From Pseudevernia furfuracea (Eukaryota; Ascomycota; Lecanoromycetes; Lecanorales; Parmeliaceae), in the NCBI GenBank assembly GCA_022315425.1, contig JAIUPT010000013.1, positions 372,001-436,000 of the forward strand: a stretch of DNA of 64,000 nucleotides, in the 5' to 3' direction. How positions within the stretch are numbered: the stretch's first letter is position 1; every line of letters starts with the position of its first letter. Positions 32,541 to 44,545 of the stretch are shown one piece after another. Made by a program: the position numbers and the translations under genes. The notes below the pieces were generated by a model that was not told the origin of the DNA, searched no databases, and saw nothing but the letters and a program-made list of their open reading frames with translations.

Positions 32541-34447
32541 TTACAAGTCAATCAAACTTCCTCCCTGCTGTTGACCTTGATGCGATTGCTGAGCTCCAAA
32601 GGGGTTGTTGTTTGCCTGCCCAAACGGGCTTCCTCCAAACCCACTAATGCCAGCTGGTCCCGTCTGTGCTGGTGCCATGCGGTTTTGCTGTTGCTGTGCT
32701 CCGTAACCACCTTGCATCTGAGGACCACCAGTGAATTGTTGACTAAAGAACGGATTGTTCCCTGTTTGGGATGCATGCAATTTGTTGAGACCTTGCCCGG
32801 AGCTATTGACGAAAGTACCTGGCGCCGTGTGCTGGGATGGAATACGCATCTCGCCGGTATTACCAAAGGTATCCATGCCTTCGCCCGACGCCAATAGAGC
32901 GTTAAGACGCTCATGCTGTGGGTTTTGCGGTTTATGAGGTGTGACAGTCTGCTGAGGCACTTGGTAGTTGGCGATTGGATTGAAGGAAGATTGATTGTTG
33001 AAATTCGTAGCAATTCTTTGCTCTGCAAGAGAGCTCAAGGATGGAGGGCCCGTTTGCTGCTGTTGGGCCTGTGGACGAGCCGACGCGAAAGGATTATTTG
33101 ATCCAGTCGGCATAGGCTTCAATGCATCATATTGTGTCGGGTTTGTAGCCCAAGGATTGTGGCTACCTGCTTGAGGTGCAGGCGAGCTCGTTTGTTGTGC
33201 CTGCTGTTGCTGAGCGTATGGATTGTTCAAGCTGTCAAAAGCAGTCTGCTGTGGCTGAATTGTTGACTGCGGCTGCATGTAATTCGGCTGTTGCTGCAGG
33301 AACTGGGATTGGTCAAACCCTGTCTGTTGAGGTTGAAACCCGTTCTGGAAGCTAGTCTGCTGGTCCTGAAAGCCGGTTGGCTGTGAGTATGCATTGTTGA
33401 GGTAGCCTGTAGATTGTGGCTGTTGCGGTTGCTGGTCCACGGGATTACCAAACCAGTCTACCGCGCCCTGCTGCTGATAGCCTTGATTAAAGCCTGTGTA
33501 CTGTGGTTGTTGACTGCTGGGTGCTGGGGTATCATCAAACAGTGATGCAGCATTGCTCTCTTCCAATTCCCGCCTACGCAATTCCTCCTCTTCTTTGCTA
33601 AGCTTTATGGCTTTTGCCAGGTCATCGTCTGGCGGAGCCTCTGTGACTGTGTTCCTTCGTTTTCGATCCTCCTCTGCCTCGTACTTGCTAGCTTCAATTG
33701 CTAGCTTGTACTCCGCATCTTCCTCGTCGGTAGCGTGCTGCCTGCGCCTTTCGGGTCGACGTCGTGGGGGTGTTGAGGAATCACCACCGTTGCCGCCCCC
33801 ATACCCCGAACCCTGAGGTCCAAACTCTTCAATACCGGTAACTCTAGACTTCCAAGTTTTCCGATCCGATCGCTCAGTCCGTAGGCGCTCCTCATCCAGG
33901 ACTAAGGACGTAAGTTCTTTGGCGGAGACTCGTACTAGTCTTCATCAGCTCTGGTCGAAAGCGCAATGTGTATCTGCTCACCGTTTTGCCCAACGTCTTT
34001 GCCGTCATCATCAACGTATTGGAATTCCCTCAACGTTTTTATGATATAAACATTCTTGCGAGCCCAGGTGACAACTAGCTCTGATCCTTCGTGAAGACAA
34101 TAATCTAGCACCTTCAGCGACTTGAGGACATGGCGCCAGTTTTTGCCCTTGTCATTCATCCGCTTGTCGAGCATATCCATAATTTCATAGAAGTCGTTAG
34201 AGCTACCTAGGCTTAGTACTGTAGGCGACGAAAGAGGATGGTGACTATACCCATTGAAGGTCAGCTGAGCAATCTCGCTCATCTCTGTGCCTGTAGGTCC
34301 CCATGGATCGTTGCTCGTTGCTAAGAACGAATGATTAGTTGCTGCGCTATCTCTGGCTCTTGGGTAGCCCATACCGTTTCGAACCTTGACTTGGACATGA
34401 GAATAGCCCTTGGTAACATTCTTTACACTTCGAACAACTTTGGACAT
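32541..34447 (-). CDS. ENT1: Epsin (ENTH-domain endocytic adaptor)
   Basis: Four exons (34447..34375, 34320..34251, 34202..33982, 33934..32541), 585 aa; the three introns are 47-54 bp. The ENTH domain spans about residues 10-140 (KVRNATSNDPWGPTGTEMSEIA, DFYEIMDMLDKRMNDKGKNW, LDYCLHEGSELVVTWARKN). Two ubiquitin-interacting motifs follow at about 191-207 (DEEDAEYKLAIEASKYE) and 224-241 (DDDLAKAIKLSKEEEELR). The Gln-rich tail has three NPF motifs for EH-domain partners and many TG dipeptides; LHASQTG matches the Prk1/Ark1 kinase site pattern. The last residues LIDL form a clathrin box. All parts of a working endocytic epsin are present. It acts at PIP2-rich plasma membrane in clathrin-coated pits and polarised growth. 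Confidence 0.95.
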
Positions 34448-35215
34448 ATTCGCGGTAGAGAAGAGGGTTTGGCCTGGGGCCTAAGAAGATTGCACCGATG
34501 GCACAGGACCTGTAGGTAGGCACAAAATTCCCCGGAGCAGGCTATTTAGTGTACGAAAGACCAATAGAGGTGCTAGCAGCGTAATGGTTTTAGGCCAAAG
34601 GAGAGGGTCAGTGTAAGCTTTGGGGAGCGACTGAATGATGCAGATGGAGCTCCAAAAGATTTGCAACTGGGAAGGATAGGTTAATGAGCGAAGTCGTTGT
34701 GCAACGTCTTCCGATGCGGGAGCAATGACGCTGGAAAGAAGCTCTGGTGTCGGCGGGAGTTCTTGGCAGCGCTAGTCAGCAAAAATCGCCACCTCTCCTT
34801 CGGCCGAGGCTCGAGGGGCTGTGACAGATATCCAACGCGTCGTCACTTATCAGATTGCGCGTCGTAGGCGCTAGTAGGTATAATCAGCTTACGGCTAGAC
34901 ATGCTGCATGTTACTGGATATCATTTGCTCTATCATACACTGTGCTAGTCATATTGTGCCAGAAATACAACACAATATCATTGCGGTTTCACCAAGCCCA
35001 GCATTCCGGCTCCCCGCAAACCAGAAAGGCAGACATTGTCGGTTCCCACGAAGTCAACGTAGCTGGGAACCACTTTCTGGCTTAAAACTGTTGTGTTAAA
35101 ATGTCCTGCAGAGGATTTTTCAGACACCATTGCCGGAATGGTGTCTGATATGCATTTGAAGTGCCTATATCTCTTGTCGAGCTGTCCCCAGGACACGAGT
35201 CTGCTGTAGAGGTCG
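34448..35215. other. Intergenic
   Basis: Promoter of epsin and 3' end of the CTR gene. No further gene or repeat supported. Confidence 0.45.
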
Positions 35216-35779
35216 CTATGGTGCAAAATGGACTGCGTAACGTCCAAACATCAGGCTGCCCAGGAATATGCCTCCGAGGACAGAAAGGAAGTAGCCGACG
35301 TTCATCGTCATTACCGCCAACATGCTGCAGAGATATTAGCCTGCAGGTCTTCAGACCGGGTGCGGAACGACTGACAGCAAATATCCGACACCAGCGATTA
35401 CTGTATCGAGCAATGCCCTGGGTACGTCCGTACTGATCCTCCACGGCCGGCGTCTCCTCCCTCCTCTGTTGGCGGCTCCAATAACCTTCTCACTAAATCT
35501 GGCTCCATCGTCTTCCTGCTTCTTGCCAGAGACTATGAGTTGCCGTCGCTTGAGCTCAACATCTCGCCACTCATGCTCCTGCGTTGCCCTATAGGAGAAA
35601 AGAGCACGAAAAATTGCGGCGAGGAAGATGATGAAGATGCAAGTGCCAGTGTACTGGCCCGTGGTTGAAGGGGTCCATTTAGATGAGTAGAGTGAGGTGC
35701 TTGTAGACGCGAAGAGAGTACCCATCATGTTGGACATGGAGCCCATGGTGGAGTTTGAAATGGATGAAGACATGTCCAT
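35216..35779 (-). CDS. CTR-family copper transporter
   Basis: Two exons (35779..35376, 35324..35216), 170 aa, joined over a 51-bp intron with a GTCAGT donor. The N-terminus is Met/Ser rich (MDMSSSISNSTMGSMSNMMG), a copper-collecting feature. TM1 is TGTCIFIIFLAAIFRALFSY. After a basic loop, TM2 contains the obligatory selectivity motif MTMNVGYF, and TM3 has GGIFLGSLMFG with the GxxxG helix-packing pattern. Length and motifs fit a CTR2/CTR3-like Cu(I) channel that works as a trimer at plasma or vacuolar membrane. It is divergent from a metalloreductase gene, whose product would supply Cu(I); this gives strong contextual support. Confidence 0.93.
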
Positions 35780-36670
35780 TACGTAAACAGAAAATCACTA
35801 GACCAGCGTGTGAGGTCCAAGAGTTTTATGAGATATGAGATATGAGATTCTGAGATAATGACGAGTCTTTTAGCGATGAGGAAATCGGCGAGGAAAATGA
35901 GATGGGATCTATATGTATATTGGGGGCAAAGAATGAGCGGTTGCATTGGCAGAGATCAGTAGTCAAGGTTGTATTGCTGTGTAAATGTATACGAGAAGGA
36001 GCGAAGCCGGAGCTGGGGCGGAAGCGTAAAGTAAGCAACGGTCTCGGTGAAGGTGGTATCGGTCTTTGATCTTGATGGTGTGGTACAACGGCTTTGGAAA
36101 GGGGAATCATCGAAATGATCGATTAAGGTAGGCGCTCTTTGTTCTTCGGTGATGGATGATAATTGTAAAGTAAAGTATACCTTACAGAGTCAGTCTTATG
36201 CTGAAGGACGAGGGCGGAGAGAAGGATTGAGCAAGTTTGAGAGCGCTAATACATCTTTAGCGTGGCGCTAATGATACGGTCCCATTGACCGAGCCTTTCC
36301 ATTGTTCAATGGCAGCAAAATGCCAAGATGACAGCTCGCATTAGCATTAGTATTATGTCTATCTACAGATCTTACATCTTACTTGCATATTAGAAGAGCC
36401 CATGCCCCCATGGTGGAGCAATTGTAGAGAACATTGATTCACAGATTGCATCCAGTACGGAGTACATTTAGCTTCCCTGAACCCAATCAAAGACTTCTAC
36501 CATCCATCACCATGACCGGATTTTCAATCCCCCAATCTCACTGTCAATGTTAATCTTTCCTACAATAAGGTATCTCTTGCCATTCAAACTTCTATCCTGC
36601 TCTGAGACTTCTTCCCGCATTTCAAACATTCCGATACACAGTCTTTACATTCCTCACTCGTCTAACTAAC
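35780..36670. promoter_or_regulatory. Bidirectional promoter of copper transporter and metalloreductase
   Basis: About 890 bp between two divergent start codons. CGCTAA/TTAGCG hexamers occur four times: 35870-35875, 36244-36249, 36257-36262 and 36266-36271, the last three within 28 bp in alternating orientation. GATA-type sites (AGATAA, TGATAA) also occur, which could bind an iron-responsive GATA factor, but such short sites are common by chance. No exact TTTGCTC copper element was found. Confidence 0.6.
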
Positions 36671-38776
36671 ATGGATACATCAATGTCCATGCCCGCCATG
36701 GGCGACGACTTGTCCTCTGCTTTGAATGCTTCTGGCCTGGACTTTTCAAACGATACCCAAGCCATGGATTTTTTGGGAGAAATTCTCGATGACAGCGATT
36801 TGCAAGTCTCGGGGAATGCATTCGCAAGGTACTTTTGGTACGGTGTCGTCGTTGTCATTGGCATCGCTGCCATCTGCAACATCGTCCAGAAAACAATTCT
36901 TCGATCAAGGTGCGCCCATTCCCATATGATCTGGAACATGAATAGATACTAATGCCCTGCTAGAATCCGCGCTGCAGCTGCCAATATAACGCATCCAGCT
37001 AGACCGAGGAACATCTTCACCAAGTCCGTGGCAACCATCACCGCCATCGTCCGCGAGGTATCCTATGTGCAGCTCACCCCAACCAGAAGAGCTTTCTGGA
37101 TCAAGATCCCACCCTTTGGCACCATCAGTCTTCTTCTGGCCTACCTCGGCTTCGTCTGTGCTCTCGAGTTCATCAACAATAACGTCCCAGGTGCGCAACA
37201 TTACCAAGCGCTAGGTATCCGAGCAGCATGGCTGGCGGTGGCTCAAGTGCCCCTCTTGATTGTTCTTGCTGGCAAGAACAATCTCATTGGCCTCGTGACT
37301 GGTGTCTCATACGAGCGACTTAATGTACTTCATCGATGGGTGTCTCGGGTCCTCCTCCTCCTCGCCACCCTGCACCTAGGCTACCAGAATTATGGATGGG
37401 ATCTTTACGGCCTAGTACATATGGAATGGTCTACGGATACGTGTCCACCAACTGGCATCGCCGCCTATGCTATACTGCTTTGGCTTAACCTCAGCACTTT
37501 GGCGCCATTTCGGAACTTCTCCTACGAGTTCTTTGTTATCCAGCATCTATTTACTTTTTTTGGATTCATCATTGCCGTAATGATTCATTTGCCATCCACC
37601 GCTCTGTATTCCCGCGTCTACATATACATCCCGATCGCATTGTATATCGTGGACCGCTTCATACGGAGTTTGCGCTTCGCATACAATAACATCCGCCCTG
37701 GCCGCGCCACCTTGACAGCCTTTGAAGGCGGCGTGACTAAGATTCGTGTCCCAGTTAAGCACGTACAGAAATGGAGGCCTGGTTCCCACGTCTTTCTCAA
37801 GATTCCACAGCTGGGTCTCATCCAATCCCACCCTGCTACAATCGCATCAGTGCCTTCATCGCACAACAATGACCTAGTCTTCATCCTCAAAAGGCACAAA
37901 GGCTTCACAAATCGCCTCCTAACATTGGCGGACTCATCCATGGCCACTCTCCTACCCAAGACCCAACAGGACGCCATAGCACCCCCAAAAACGCACACAG
38001 CCCTCATCGATGGTCCATACGGTGGATCCCATGCCGACTTCGCCGCCTTCGACACCGTCCTTCTGATCGCCGGCTCCACCGGCGTAACATTTATCCTCCC
38101 CCAACTCCTCGACATCGCCCACCGCGCCTCGTCCCAACGACTGCCCATCCGCCGCTTGGAGTTCATCTGGGTCGTCAAAAGCAGCTCCTGGGCCTCTTGG
38201 ATCTCCGAAGAGCTGTCCAACGCCTTCGCTCAGCTCCGTACTTCCGGCACAGACGTCGAGATCAAAATCTTCGTAACCTGCGATGACGCTTTCACCGAAC
38301 CGTCCGAAACGACAAAGAAAACAGGATGCCAATGCGACAAGTCCCTCGGCCCCTGCTGCTGCGTCCGCGTTTCCCTTCCGCCGACCGATGACGCCAACAC
38401 CGCAAAAGAGGGCAGGCAGGACTCCACCGGTCCCTTTGACCCCGACGAAAAACCCACCACCATCCCGACCATCACAACCGCAATCCCAGCACCCAACCCC
38501 CCCTGCTGCAACAATAACGCAAAGAAGCAGAAGAGCAACACCGTGCCCGCCATCTCCTCCTTCGCAACCCTCATCTCCGGTCGTCCGCCCATCGATGAGC
38601 TGCTGTGGAACGCCTTGGATCGCGCCACGGGCGAGACGGGCGTCGCCGTGTGCGGCCCGTTGGGATTGAATGCGACGGTCCGGACGACGGTGGCCAAGGT
38701 CAGTGATGAGAGGGCCGTGCACAAGGGAACTGGGGCACAGGGGATATATTTGCATGCCGAAGGGTTCTGCTGGTAA
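36671..38776 (+). CDS. Ferric/cupric reductase transmembrane component (FRE family)
   Basis: Two exons (36671..36909, 36964..38776), 683 aa. The Met/Asp-rich N-terminus faces outside; the first membrane segment is YFWYGVVVVIGIAAICNIV. The ferric-reductase core has the bis-haem His pairs HRWVSRVLLLLATLH and QHLFTFFGFIIAVMIH. FAD binding is shown by HPATIAS (usual HPFTIAS) and NADPH binding by LIAGSTGVTFILP; the C-terminus ends EGFCW, as normal. It would reduce Fe(III) or Cu(II) outside using cytosolic NADPH. The NADPH lobe carries an insert of about 100 residues with GCQCDKSLGPCCC and PPCCNNN, Cys clusters not part of the core fold. Divergent from the CTR copper transporter, so joint control by metal supply is likely. 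Confidence 0.93.
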
Positions 38777-39122
38777 GGGGATGGATGGATGGATGGTTTC
38801 CGCTTCCATGCGTGAGTGGGTGGTGTGTCTGATTAAAACTTCTAGCGATACCCTAGATTACATTGATGAGCATGTGATAGAGATCCGCCAAACAAATGCG
38901 GTGCTGGCTCGGGCGTATTGTTTCATTCTATGACATGGCCAAGGTGAGATACTTCGTCACGATTTCCTGTTTTGGGCAGCAGACTTTGTCAGATCAGGGG
39001 TTGATGCTCGAGTTCAAAAACTACATCCAAGGCTCTAAGCCGGGGTATCGATATACTGCTAATGATAGTTAAGCCGCGTTTTGCCACAATCAAACGGCCT
39101 ACTCCCCTCCCATCTCCTACAC
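38777..39122. other. Intergenic between convergent genes
   Basis: Three GGAT units follow the reductase stop. Nothing else supported. Confidence 0.5.
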
Positions 39123-41602
39123 TCATGGGATACATCCCCTCCATCCACTGCCATAATCAACCCAATCCCTCCACCCTTCACATTTCGATACTTCAACAGC
39201 ATTATCCGCCGCTACAACGGCAGGTTGCAAGGGGTCTAAGCCCGCCACATCAATGGCTGCTTGGAGATTTTCCCCATCCCGGCTCATCGTGGAAGAATCT
39301 TGGTCCCTCAAATTTGTGTACACATTGTGGTTGCCTCCTTTGCGAACATATTCGACAAAGAGCAGGGAACCCGGAACCAATAAGAGCAGAACAAGAAATG
39401 GCAGTAAAAACGCCCGCACTATCTGTTTCGGGGGAGCTGCTTTCCCTTTCATGTTGTTGGCAGTGTGGCTCAAGCCGCCCTTGTGACCCATCTTCACCTC
39501 AGTGTCTGAACTTAAAGCGGTGCGTTCGAAAAGCTGGGTATCCTTGGGAATTGTTAGAAAAATGGGACGGATAATAATCGGACGGCGAGATCTTGGAGGG
39601 CGTACCTCCGTGACGCTTTTAAGAAGGATCCTATAACCGGCATCTATAGTAGGGAGTAGGGTATAAGTCCCGTCGACAGGGCCATATGTGTGGATTCTTT
39701 CCTCAAGACGGTTGAGAAGAACAACTATACTCAGATTAACGAATATGAAGGGGGTCGTTGCCAGAGGTACTTGCCTTCGTTAGCTCTGCATGTCAATCTC
39801 CCTCCAAGCACTTTGCGATCCGCAACGCTAGGTAGCTGAGAATTATCTGTGCTGTAGCAATCAAGTTTGTCTCGTTTTGGAGGTCCTTGCCAGTAAGTCT
39901 CTACCAGGATGGGACCAGGGACCATGTGAGCCTGTTTGAATATTGTTATGTGCCCTTCCTTGTTCTTCCAGCATTCTCCACCCTTTTCGGTTGCTACTCG
40001 ACCATCAAGGATAAAATATCGAGGCACCCAGCCATGAGGAACCAAAGACACAAGGGCCGTACCCGCTCCGACCTCAAGAAAGAAGCTCAATCGAAACTCC
40101 AACAGTTCGCCAGGGAGTTCATGAACCGTCATGTCGAGGTTCCAAACTACCCTGGGAAAGGTCGATTCTCCAATCGCTTGAAAAGGAACAGGGTCGAGCT
40201 CTGAAATTCTCATCTGTATGTCATCTTGAAAGCCCCTAGGGTCGAGTCGAGGCAGATCGGTTCGCTCGTAGCACGTGACTTGACTGACAGGATGATGACA
40301 CAACTTCCAGCTGCTTAGCGGGTCTCTTGTAGACGTTCTCATACTCAGCGGTGGCAGAGGTTCCGCAATGAAGACGACTTCCGAGACCGACCTTCCTTCC
40401 TTGGGTCGAAAAGTAGGAAGCGATGCCATAACAAAGTCACCAGGCGATGGATATGTGAAAGCGAAGTAGAGATTGAGAGGCTTCTCAAGATCGCAGCTGT
40501 CGCGAACGATAACCAATTCTGCCCCTTTGCGCAGGAAAAAGCCGGGTTGGCAGTCGTCTTCTTTGAACAGTAACGAGTATTGACCCGGCCCCAAGCTGCG
40601 TTTGTGATCGTTACGAAGCGCATTGGTGACCACCATAGAGAGGCTGATTTTCTCTGCATGGAGCTCTTTTCTGGGCATGATGACTGACAAAACAGCAAGA
40701 TGGTGGACATGCAGCCTTCCATTATCAGTGACTGTGGCAACGGTGGATAGCTTCACTGTACAAGTCCACGTAATGATCTCGAGTGGTGGAAAATCTGGAC
40801 GGTTTTTGTCTTGTTTGACGACGTACTCATCCTCTTCTCGGCCCCGTTCTATATGGACTTCGCTAGGTAACAGCCCGGCGTGGACAGCACTTTCTGGTGA
40901 CTTGGGGGTCTTTGGTCCCAGACGACGGCCAGATTTGTGGAATTGTGTCATAGACTTCCACTGAAGATTGCCACGAGCTGGCGTATCGGTGTACAACGGC
41001 GCAGAAAAACTGGTTTCCAACTTCTTGTTTGATAGGTCGTGAGTGGTAATCGGTCGTTGGACTGAACAGGATCCACGGAGCGATTCTTCCAGGTCTGGCG
41101 TACACACATGGGTTTCTTCCCCAACCCTGGAGTCTGTCTCTGAGAATGGTTCGTCAGGAGTAGGAAACATGCGGACTTCTACTGTGCCAACGGAGTCAAC
41201 GGAGCTTGGACTGCTGGGGTTGTTGTCGTGTTCTTGGTGATCGGCAGGGGAGTGATCCCTTGAAGGTGAGATTTCGAAGAGTGGAAAGCCGGGTAAGGAC
41301 TTAACATTGCGGCTTACAGAACTTGGGATTGAAGAGCGGCGTTGGGGAAAGAGTCGTCGTCCGCGCGAAACCCAGGGGTGGCGGTTCACACTGTCTCCAT
41401 TCTTTGTGGGGCTATGTAGCTGAGTCTCAGGATTGTAGTCTGATTCTGTTCCCACTGTAGAGCTTAAGCATTCGGATTTCATCCTTATGCTTGGGATACA
41501 GGACCAACCTACCAGGAGAGGATACCCTCGAGAAGGCCGCCATTGTAAGGATGAGTAACAATGTGACAACCGCGTTCGAGAGTCGATTACACTCTTGGAC
41601 AC
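39123..41602 (-). CDS. Large protein of unknown function with a C-terminal membrane anchor
   Basis: Proposed two exons (41602..39775, 39724..39123), about 809 aa. The intron is 50 bp with a GC donor (GCAAGT at 39774) and TAG acceptor; frame continuity across it (ANE to VVLLNRLEERIHTYG) supports it. The first 230 residues are disordered. A folded part follows at about 280-600, with many beta-type segments (LHVHHLAVLSVIMP, MRISELDPVPFQAIGEST, LVSLVPHGWVPRYFILDG); I do not recognise the domain. One membrane segment lies near residue 710 (AFLLPFLVLLLLVPGSLLFV), leaving a short lumenal or outer end. The true start may be downstream, for example the Met of MKSECLSS, because the first 40 residues look untranslated. 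Confidence 0.6.
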
Positions 41603-41922
41603 TGTGTGTTAAGTTTGCAACGTCCGAAAATGCTCTATTTGACGCGTTAAAAGCTATTTTCTTGTTGATGAATGGAATGACTCGGACGGTTCGATGCTAG
41701 ATATCTAGAGCCCTTTGTTTATTGGCGCTAGAAGAAGAGCCCTTGAGAGGCAGGAGCGATCTGTAGGTGGGATTCGGTTTGGCAAGTGTCCGTTTGGAGA
41801 GCCTGTAAGAGAGATGGAACCAAGCATTGGCGCTCAGCTCTACCGGCCAACACTTTGGATTGCTATGTACGGTTTGTGTTTGAGAGTAAAGTGCCATAGA
41901 CGCGCTTGAAATTTCAAGGCTC
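41603..41922. other. Intergenic
   Basis: Between the start of the unknown membrane protein and the 3' end of vosA, both minus strand. No feature seen. Confidence 0.5.
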
Positions 41923-43748
41923 TCAGCCATGTTCTCGACCGCGATACGGCTGTGGCAGATAATTCTGTGCTTCCGAGCCGGGCGGAAATGATGACGGCAG
42001 TTGAGTGTTGGTTTCTACATTCGACATACCGCTACTTGAGTATGACTCCAGGTTATCTCTTCTTGGCTGAGCGGAAGATAGGGATTGCAAAGGAGGAAGG
42101 AGACTAGTCACAGCTTGCGAAGGCGCTGGAAGAGTCCGAGCTAGAGGCTGGATTTGACGGTCGTAATTGGTGGGAGGATATTGGGAATTGTTGTAGCTGT
42201 GTTCGTACTCTCGACTCGCTATTGGTTGCTCGTCTGTTTCTATTGATCGTGAGTATGCCCTGGGTTGCTCTGGCTGAGATGGCACAGACGAAGGCAGCGG
42301 ACGGTAAGGGGGTACAGGTTGTGCTAGCTGTGGGATTGCTCTTGGTTGGGTAGAGTTATACTGACTCTGCTGATACTGATGAGGAGAGTCTCTTGAATGT
42401 GGCTGATACATTGAGTTGGATGCTGGAAATTGGTACGCAGGATACTCCGTCCGTGGAGACAAGAAAGGCGAAGAGTTGGAAGATGAATTTGTACGTCCAT
42501 GGCTGAAGGGATATTCGATACGACCAGGACCGGTTGGAGGACCTTGAGCGTAATATGATCCACGACTAGGTGTTGATGGAGCGTATTGACTATAAGGATC
42601 CCGCTGTTGTATGTAAGAGCGTTGGGAGAGCCGTTGGTCGTGTTCATACGCAGTCCTCCTGGCCAAATCAATAGACATTCTTTGCCGCTTGAGAGACGGA
42701 TCGTCGTAGCCAAGTGTTGGCTCTCTGTATCCCGAAGGACCGAAGCCTCCACACTGGTCATGCTGCGGCTGCAGCCCCATGTTTCGATATTCAGCGGATG
42801 CCTGCTGAGAGTGTCCGTGCGCCGTGTCTCCAGGCAGAAAATCCGAAGGGGCTGATCTTTTGCTGCTGAGCCGTTAGAACAGTAGTTTAGAAGGAGGCCG
42901 GGATGTTACCCCAGAACTCGAGGTTCTTTCCTGATCCTGAGCTTCACCCCTTGATCTCCAAACGAGCGTGAGAGAAAAGTGGATTCGGACATCCCGGGGA
43001 ATGCCCGCGGTGTGAACACTGATAGATGTCAAATTGGTCATCTGGCTCTATTGGAGAAGGTACTAACCAGTGAAAGGAGATGAAGTGACCGATTTTATGT
43101 ATGAGACTCGTGTCCTTGAAATCACGTCAGTCGCAACTTCATTCTAAAGGAAAACGAACGGACTTACTTCCCCATCTCGAAGAGACTGAATCGAAGACGG
43201 AAATCACCCTCAATCTTGACGGAAAGATCTGGGAAAACAAAGAAGCCGCCATCTAAGACCGTTTTGAGTGTTGTTATAATAACTGAATTTGGAGCTTCAC
43301 ATACCAGTATTGTCAACGTCCTTCAGTCTATGAAGTGAGGATACTAAGGTTCCTGCCAGAGCGGACTGGGTTGCTGTGTCGAGATCCTCGCCCTGGTGAG
43401 CTGCGGCCAATTGCCCCGGACGATCAAGATTGGCGTCACAAAGGTTGCAACACATGAAAAAGTACGGGCTTTGGAGGTAGTTTCTGTTTGAGTCAGCTTC
43501 TGTACGACAAAGCCATCATCCTTCGTATAGCTTACTGAGCTGGATCCTGGGGATCCCTTATCTGTAACTGTATGATGGGTGGCGGGTCAACAGGCTTGCG
43601 GTCTGTAGAAGAGGCAAACACGGTCAGTGTCTTGCTGACATAGGGGTGTCAGCAAGGCCTCACCTTTTTCCTTTGGCCCAGCGAAAGCCTTGGCCCGCTC
43701 TGGCCCCTGACGTACAGTCAGGGTGTATGCATTGCTACGCATCCGCAT
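41923..43748 (-). CDS. vosA: Velvet-domain developmental regulator VosA
   Basis: Seven exons (43748..43664, 43602..43536, 43483..43305, 43252..43168, 43114..43068, 43018..42910, 42862..41923), about 503 aa; the six introns are 46-61 bp and all phases agree. The velvet domain fills roughly residues 5-190: YTLTVRQGPERAKAFAGPKE, DRKPVDPPPIIQLQI, YLQSPYFFMCCNLCDA, LAGTLVSSLHRLKDVDN, DGGFFVFPDLSVKIEGDFR, FPGMSESTFLSRSFGDQGVK. This is the VosA form rather than VeA or VelB. The rest is a Pro/Gln/Ser/Tyr-rich tail. VosA binds DNA, often with VelB, and controls spore maturation, trehalose and repression of asexual development. The start is the first or third codon of MRMRSNAY. Exon 7 begins at a tandem acceptor (CAGCAG). 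Confidence 0.95.
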
Positions 43749-44509
43749 CGTCAGTAAGGCTCGCGGTAGTGAATTGAGATGAGTCAGTCGGCTGCAGAGG
43801 CACTGCCGTACCTCGTGAGCCTCAGAAGTTGCGAGGATTCTTCCGCAACGTGTGAGGCGTTCATCAATGAACAGATTTGACCGAGTGATCCGAGCTTTTA
43901 CGGTTCTGAGAATGAAAGGGTTTGGTTGACAGCTGATGTGCCAGAGGATTTGAAGATGCAACCATCAAGAGCACAGAGGAATGGTTTATTGTGGTGTCAA
44001 TTACTTTGTTCCTCCCAGCTGGTTGGGGCTGTCGAAACACAGGTCAGCCCCAATGGACCAGTTGCGGCGAGACCACTTGGAACTCTGGTACCAAAACGCA
44101 AACGCCCGCTGAGTCAATTCTCGGGTCCTTTAGTCGATGGCTAATAAAAGCCAGAGGCTTGATCTTGTGGCTCAATGAGGGAGTTTCTCAGAGGTCTCTC
44201 TAGAGTATGGGTGGCAAGAATCCGTATAGTAAGAATGTTGCGCGTACTTGGTATTGTTTGATCAATTGGAGACCAGACACTGCGATTGTTGTTTGTTGAT
44301 GGTCGAGTCCGAGGCTTATGGTAAATGGTATATACTTGGATACCTTAGGCTTGAGAAGATTCTTTGGTACCCTTGACGCGTTGAGACTAGTCCTCGTGGT
44401 CCCGTGTCTTCTAACTTTCGCTCCCCACTTCGCAATGATAAACATCAGATTCACTAAAAGCCAAAAGTCTACCTTAACCTTTTCAACTTCTCCACCACCA
44501 GCAACTATT

Positions 44510-44545
44510 CAAGCTTCAAGCTTCAAGCTTCAAGCTCCAAGCCTT
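44510..44545. repeat. CTTCAAG/AAGCTTC tandem repeat
   Basis: The 7-mer AAGCTTC is repeated four to five times, the last unit imperfect. Confidence 0.75.

Noticed and set aside
43749..43961. Upstream extension of the vosA frame to 43961
   Set aside because: The velvet domain starts within a few residues of the ATG at 43748 and the extension looks untranslated.
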